Source: a virus. Taken from it: a DNA stretch of 47,973 bases. The position numbers and the translations under genes are program-made. The notes beneath the pieces are model-generated. The model worked only from the letters and a program-made list of their open reading frames with translations. It was not told where the DNA came from and made no database searches. The stretch covers positions 1 through 47,973 of IMG/VR virus record IMGVR_UViG_3300033143_001345; one strand, written 5' to 3'. Shown here in pieces: positions 44,323-47,973 of this stretch (position 1 is its first letter; each line of letters starts with the position of its first letter).

Positions 44323-46088
44323 AATTCGAATTAAAAAATGTAGATGAATTCCAAATTGAAGTTACGGGATATTGTAACGCGGCCTGTCCTCAGTGTCCGC
44401 GTAATCTCAATGGTGATCAAGAGAATCCACATCTACAAAAAGAACATCTGTCACGCGATATAATTGACAGAGCGTTTACGCCCGAGGTATGCCAGCACTT
44501 ACGACAAATATTCTTTTGTGGTAACTACGGCGATCCAATCATGCATCCAAAGCTATTAGATATAATGGGTGACTTCATGAAAAAGAATGCAGACATTAAT
44601 ATTTACATGCACACAAACGGTGGAGCACGTACTCCTAAGTGGTGGGCTAAACTTGCAAAAGTAATTGGACCTAACGGGCGCGTCGGATTTAACATAGACG
44701 GTCTTAAAGATACAAATCACATATACCGCTGCAATACGGACTTTAAAAAGATTATGGCTAACGTCAGAGCATTTATCAAAGCTGGTGGTCGTGCTGAATG
44801 GAACTTTATTGTTTTTAAACATAACGAACACCAAGTACTTGAAGCTGAACAGCTTGCTAAGAAAATGAAGTTTGAAACATTTAATAAACGTGCCACTGGT
44901 CGTTTCCTAGATTACAATAACTTTATAGAACTTGACAGTTATCCAAAGCATAATAAGGATGGCGAGTTGGAATATCATATCGAGATTCCAACTGAAATTA
45001 AAAACAGAAACAGTAGCATGGTGTTCTTACCAAAGTTAAAAGAAAAACACGATCATTACTTAGGCGAATACTTTAGCAATACAGAAATTAGCTGTGACTC
45101 ATTATGTAGACACCATGGCAATGCTCACGGTAAAGTCGAAAAGAGCAAACTGTTAATTACATCAAACGGTCTTGTACTCCCTTGCAACTTCTTTAATCAC
45201 AACTTAGTCGATGCACGTTTTCATAATAGAGATATTGTGCCGGGCGCAAACGATATGAGCTTTTTACCCAATGGTAAAAATCAAGTCCGGGATTTTCTAG
45301 ACCAGCATAACGCAACTACAGAGATGAATATAAATTATACATCGCTTAAAGACGTTATGCATAATGCGTTTTGGGATGAGCTTGTAGAGAGTTTTGATAA
45401 GACACTAGACACAGGTCGTATATTTGAATGTGCATTAACATGTGGCAAAGACTTTTATAAAGTATGGGATCAAGTACACTTCCAACAAAAATCATACTTA
45501 GTTACAGGTGGTGGGAGCGGGTTAGGTTTAGAATTAGTACATCACTTTAAAGGTGTTAACATCTCTCGCTCTAATGCAGATATAGAAGGTGACATTACTA
45601 ACCGCGAAGACATAGAACGTATTGCAGAGGAGTCACTTAACTACGATGTGTTTGTTAACAATGCATTTGATGGTCCGGCTGGTGAACCACATGTAAACTT
45701 CGGGCAGGTTAACTTGCTAACAGCAGTATTTGATAAATGGAAAGCGGCGGGCAAGGAAGGACACATTATTAATATTGGCAGCACAAGCGCCACCGAAATT
45801 GTTGCACCTGACCCAACGTTCGAACGCTATAGAGTTACAAAGGCAGCGTTAATACATGCAAGCAAACAATGTACTGCGGCGTTTAAAGAAAACCAGGTAC
45901 TATTCAAGACTACAGTTATTAACTTTGATAGACTTGACACTCCGCTGAGTAGGAGTCGCGATAATTGGACTGGCAACGGTACGCCGTTAACGGATATAAT
46001 TAAACAAATTGAAATGATCACAGACATGCATCCTAATACTTGCATAGAAGAACTTACAAGCTGGGTGAATAGGGATTATTCCGAATGA
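44319..46088 (+). CDS. Radical SAM - short-chain dehydrogenase fusion
   Basis: A 589-residue two-domain protein. Residues 1-380 are a radical SAM domain: C19-N-A-A-C23-P-Q-C26, C-G-N-Y-G-D-P near 67-73 in place of GGEP, and further Cys near the end that may hold a second cluster. Residues 392-589 are a short-chain dehydrogenase: T396-G-G-G-S-G-L-G403 (NAD(P) site), N447-N-A, S488 and/or S490, and Y504-R-V-T-K508 (catalytic Y-x-x-x-K). So one chain may make a radical-derived carbon change and then a redox step. It is coupled by ATGA overlaps to gp46 and the next radical SAM gene. I know of no phage enzyme of this layout; the function is unknown. Confidence 0.88.
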   Translation: MKFELKNVDEFQIEVTGYCNAACPQCPRNLNGDQENPHLQKEHLSRDIIDRAFTPEVCQHLRQIFFCGNYGDPIMHPKLLDIMGDFMKKNADINIYMHTNGGARTPKWWAKLAKVIGPNGRVGFNIDGLKDTNHIYRCNTDFKKIMANVRAFIKAGGRAEWNFIVFKHNEHQVLEAEQLAKKMKFETFNKRATGRFLDYNNFIELDSYPKHNKDGELEYHIEIPTEIKNRNSSMVFLPKLKEKHDHYLGEYFSNTEISCDSLCRHHGNAHGKVEKSKLLITSNGLVLPCNFFNHNLVDARFHNRDIVPGANDMSFLPNGKNQVRDFLDQHNATTEMNINYTSLKDVMHNAFWDELVESFDKTLDTGRIFECALTCGKDFYKVWDQVHFQQKSYLVTGGGSGLGLELVHHFKGVNISRSNADIEGDITNREDIERIAEESLNYDVFVNNAFDGPAGEPHVNFGQVNLLTAVFDKWKAAGKEGHIINIGSTSATEIVAPDPTFERYRVTKAALIHASKQCTAAFKENQVLFKTTVINFDRLDTPLSRSRDNWTGNGTPLTDIIKQIEMITDMHPNTCIEELTSWVNRDYSE

Positions 46089-47086
46089 ACATAGCAATGG
46101 ACCACTGGCATATAGAATTAAGCAGTAAGTGCCCACTAAAGTGTCCGCGGTGTCCGCGACTTGAAGTAGCAGAGTCATTGTTAAACAAACAACTAACACT
46201 AGACTTCTTTAAAGAACACGTTGGTGTTGACGTTATAAAGAACATTCAGAAGATTACATTGTGTGGCAACGACGGCGACCCTATATATTGCACAGATTTA
46301 ATTAATATCATTAAGTGGTTTAAAGAATGTAATCCAGATATAATGATTGTCATTGTAACAAACGGTAGCAATAAACCAAAGTGTTGGTGGCGCGAGCTTG
46401 CACTTACACTAGATGAACATGACGAGATTCATTGGAGCATCGATGGGTTTGACGATATGTCAAACAACTTGTATCGTGTTAACTCAAATTGGAAAACTAT
46501 TATTGACGGGGCAGAGGCATTTATTGATGCTAACGATACAACATACACGGTCTGGGCTGCAATTGCATTTAGTTTTAATCAGGATCGCTTAAAACAAATG
46601 ACAGAGATGGCTAACGAAATGGATTTTGATGCATTCCAACTAACCAAAAGTACAAAATTTGGCAGTATGCACTCTAGATACCCGCGGCGTGATTTCTTAG
46701 AGCCACGTAAAGAATTTGTTTCGTCATCGGGTCGCTTTGAGCGTGACTGCATAGCGTTATCAAATAAAGAACGCCCAGACCAAAGTATAAAAAAGACTTT
46801 TAGGATACGAAAAGACGAATTAATATTTTCTAACGACGCAGGAATATGTATGATAGGCAACAAAGGCTTATTTTTAAATAGTCGCGGTGAGCTGTATCCG
46901 TGTTGTTGGGTTGCAAATAGATTTGAACACAACGACCCGTGGTCAAACAATGCACTTAACTTATATAACGAGCCAGTTAGTAAACTTGCAACTTGGTACG
47001 ATGATTTGATTTTTACATCAGCGGAATGTGTAGCTAAATGTACAAGGGCAAAACTTGCTGATGATGATCACACGTTAGAATGGTGA
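46085..47086 (+). CDS. Radical SAM/SPASM-like protein
   Basis: A 333-residue protein with C16-P-L-K-C20-P-R-C23, C-G-N-D-G-D-P near 57-63, and C-terminal cysteines (L-Y-P-C-C-W and C-V-A-K-C) that could hold an auxiliary cluster, as in SPASM-type proteins. It is clearly related to the radical SAM half of the preceding fusion (CP-x-x-C-P-x-C-P-R, C-G-N-x-G-D-P, then W-W and the N-x-D/S-I-D-G block). It starts by an ATGA overlap with that gene and ends base-to-base against the oppositely directed endonuclease VII gene. The substrate is unknown. Confidence 0.88.
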   Translation: MNIAMDHWHIELSSKCPLKCPRCPRLEVAESLLNKQLTLDFFKEHVGVDVIKNIQKITLCGNDGDPIYCTDLINIIKWFKECNPDIMIVIVTNGSNKPKCWWRELALTLDEHDEIHWSIDGFDDMSNNLYRVNSNWKTIIDGAEAFIDANDTTYTVWAAIAFSFNQDRLKQMTEMANEMDFDAFQLTKSTKFGSMHSRYPRRDFLEPRKEFVSSSGRFERDCIALSNKERPDQSIKKTFRIRKDELIFSNDAGICMIGNKGLFLNSRGELYPCCWVANRFEHNDPWSNNALNLYNEPVSKLATWYDDLIFTSAECVAKCTRAKLADDDHTLEW

Positions 47087-47617
47087 TTAACTGTAGTAAA
47101 AATCAGTTATGTTAAACTCAGTAAACAGTTTATCTATAAGTTTTGTTAGTTTTCTAGATTTTGGATAAGCAGGAACTTTCTTCTTAGGATACTTTGCTTT
47201 GAAGAGTTTAATCATTTTATTATAAGATGATTTTTTAATTTTTGGTACTTTAGGTACCTCGCTAGGATGAATGTAATAATTATCATCCTCGCAATACGCG
47301 CCAGCTTCTAAGTAGTCAGCTAGGTTGCGTAAGAACGATGGGAGATCAGTTGGGTGCTTAGATACATCAGCACCAAAGTATCGCTTCCAGTTATTTGTTA
47401 TCTTACCTTCCATTGCGTTAGCACGGAATTCGATAGCATTGCGAATAGTACCTTTATCTTCTGCATAAGGTTCAGCCTTTAGTTTATGTATATGATCTAA
47501 AGCTGTCTTATCCAAAGGCACAGGTACGCCAAGTAAAGGACAAATTTTATTATTTTGCTTGTGGAGTTTTTCTTTAAGGACCTTAATGTCCTTTGTTTTA
47601 AGCTCTATATATGGCAT
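47087..47617 (-). CDS. 49: Recombination endonuclease VII (gp49-like)
   Basis: About 176 residues. The core C-P-L-L-G-V-P-V-P-L, then A-L-D-H-I-H, R-N-A-I-E-F-R-A-N-A-M-E-G-K-I-T-N-N-W matches the endonuclease VII family (His-Me fold, H-N-H-type), which cuts branched DNA before packaging. I start it at 47617 (M-P-Y-I-E-L): the frame is open to 47689, but the extra N-terminal residues look non-coding and a TATAAATA late box sits 5 bases before this ATG, so the mRNA could be leaderless. The stop at 47087 touches the stop of the opposite radical SAM gene. Confidence 0.85.
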   Translation of the reverse strand: MPYIELKTKDIKVLKEKLHKQNNKICPLLGVPVPLDKTALDHIHKLKAEPYAEDKGTIRNAIEFRANAMEGKITNNWKRYFGADVSKHPTDLPSFLRNLADYLEAGAYCEDDNYYIHPSEVPKVPKIKKSSYNKMIKLFKAKYPKKKVPAYPKSRKLTKLIDKLFTEFNITDFYYS

Positions 47618-47622
47618 ACTGA

Positions 47623-47630
47623 TATTTATA
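47623..47630 (-). promoter_or_regulatory. T4-type late promoter of endonuclease VII
   Basis: TATAAATA on the minus strand, exactly the T4 consensus, ending 5 bases before the ATG at 47617. With the T4 start distance, transcription would begin at or near the A of that ATG. Confidence 0.7.
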
Positions 47631-47646
47631 GTGGTGCAACAACGAC

Positions 47647-47654
47647 TATAAATA
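47647..47654 (+). promoter_or_regulatory. T4-type late promoter toward the right edge
   Basis: TATAAATA on the plus strand, the T4 consensus. Transcription would begin near 47660 and run through the structured-RNA region. An ATG at 47660 follows after 5 bases, opening a 37-codon frame that I do not trust as a gene. Confidence 0.65.
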
Positions 47655-47659
47655 TCGAC

Positions 47660-47973
47660 ATGTTGTACACTCCGCGAAGGGGTATACATCTAGGACGTTA
47701 CAGACACCCAGTCAAAATGCACCCAGGAGCGGTGTGGGAAAATTCAGAACCCTTTGGAAGTTTATTGATTTAGCCTAAACACTATTGAAAGCCTTGGCGC
47801 AGGCGGTTAACATGCGCTGGTAACTCCTTCCTGATGTGAGAAGGTAGCCTAAATGCTCCGGGCAATAGCGGAGTTAACAGTCACTAACCGTGCCAACGGC
47901 TGACGATGCAATATGCCTTCCATATAATGCGTTTGACTGTGAAAAGAAATCAATTATGGGAAATAGTGTTTAG
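47660..47973 (+). ncRNA. Candidate structured RNA (reaches right edge)
   Basis: No long protein frame crosses this 314-base stretch, but base pairing is dense. A 12-bp stem joins 47775-47786 to 47962-47973. Inside it: GCGCA/TGCGC (47797-47801 with 47813-47817), CCTTC/GAAGG (47826-47830 with 47840-47844), CTCCG/CGGAG (47856-47860 with 47869-47873), ACAGTCA/TGACTGT (47877-47883 with 47934-47940), CGGTTA/TAACCG (47804-47809 with 47885-47890) and a hairpin at 47908-47930. The last two long-range pairings interleave, a pseudoknot whose order resembles the P3/P7/P8 core of group I introns. The intron's conserved bases are not clearly present, so the class is open. Transcription could start at the late box at 47647. 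Confidence 0.4.

Larger units (their letters stand above)
47621..47656. repeat. Perfect 12-bp inverted repeat with two late boxes
   Basis: GATATTTATAGT at 47621-47632 and its complement ACTATAAATATC at 47645-47656 flank a 12-base spacer. Each arm holds a TATAAATA late box pointing outward, so the element is a mirror-image promoter pair between endonuclease VII and the right-edge RNA region. Confidence 0.85.

Noticed and set aside
47093-47114. TAACTG/CAGTTA hairpin at the convergent gene ends
   Set aside because: Only six base pairs with a 10-base loop and no U-run; it could not be called a terminator, and it lies within the endonuclease VII coding end.
47618-47689. N-terminal extension of endonuclease VII
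   Set aside because: The extra 24 codons span the inverted repeat and late box; the amino acids are not typical of the family.
47660-47773. 37-codon plus-strand frame beginning at the late promoter
   Set aside because: Its start fits a leaderless mRNA, but there is no ribosome site, no recognisable motif, and it runs into dense RNA-like pairing. It might be a first exon if the RNA is an intron; this cannot be decided here.
47907-47973. Short open frame to the right edge
   Set aside because: It starts with ATG and is open to the end, but only ~22 codons are visible, it has no ribosome site, and it overlaps the stems of the structured RNA.
47774-47973. tRNA or tmRNA
   Set aside because: No T-loop (GGTTCGA-type) or acceptor pattern, and no tmRNA tag region, could be found.

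Overview
The window is an AT-rich, very densely packed piece of a marine T4-like (contractile-tailed) phage genome. The diagnostic genes are a T4-type baseplate set (gp53-, gp5-, gp25- and gp6-like), a gp55-type late sigma factor, the gp47/gp46 recombination nuclease and an endonuclease VII (gp49). Long tail/baseplate proteins with sequence features typical of cyanophage and SAR11-phage T4-like viruses suggest an ocean host, but the host itself cannot be fixed from this sequence. I see no tRNA, integrase, insertion sequence or CRISPR array.

Layout. (1) Positions 1-14297, minus strand: an accessory operon of about 17 mostly overlapping genes, read leftward from its own sigma70-type promoter (14315-14343). 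It holds five radical SAM proteins with twitch-type N-termini (one runs off the left edge), three proteins with a 'TEK/P-F-I' glycosyltransferase-like motif, three GT-A-like glycosyltransferases, an SGNH hydrolase and several small unknown proteins. (2) 14347-14382: a perfect 15-bp hairpin that ends the late operon. (3) 14392-40176, minus strand: the late virion operon, made of baseplate hub and wedge genes, a 3,929-residue giant structural protein and tail-fibre-like proteins. It carries several T4-style late promoters of the form [T/C/G]ATAAATA. (4) 40297-47086, plus strand: gp55, then a translationally coupled gp47-gp46-radicalSAM/SDR fusion-radical SAM operon, each unit behind a sigma70-like promoter. 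(5) 47087-47617, minus strand: endonuclease VII. (6) 47618-47973: no convincing protein gene, but two divergent late promoters in a perfect inverted repeat, followed by what looks like a compact pseudoknotted structured RNA that reaches the right edge.

How it fits together. gp55 in the window would recognise the ATAAATA boxes that drive the baseplate/tail genes and endonuclease VII. gp46/47 and endonuclease VII serve recombination and packaging. The accessory module looks like a sugar/surface or peptide modification pathway: nucleotide-sugar-type transferases, an esterase-like SGNH protein and radical SAM enzymes whose genes are coupled to TEK-type transferase genes in three repeated pairs. 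What that pathway makes is unknown; this module, the radical SAM-SDR fusion and the right-edge RNA are the most unusual parts of the window.
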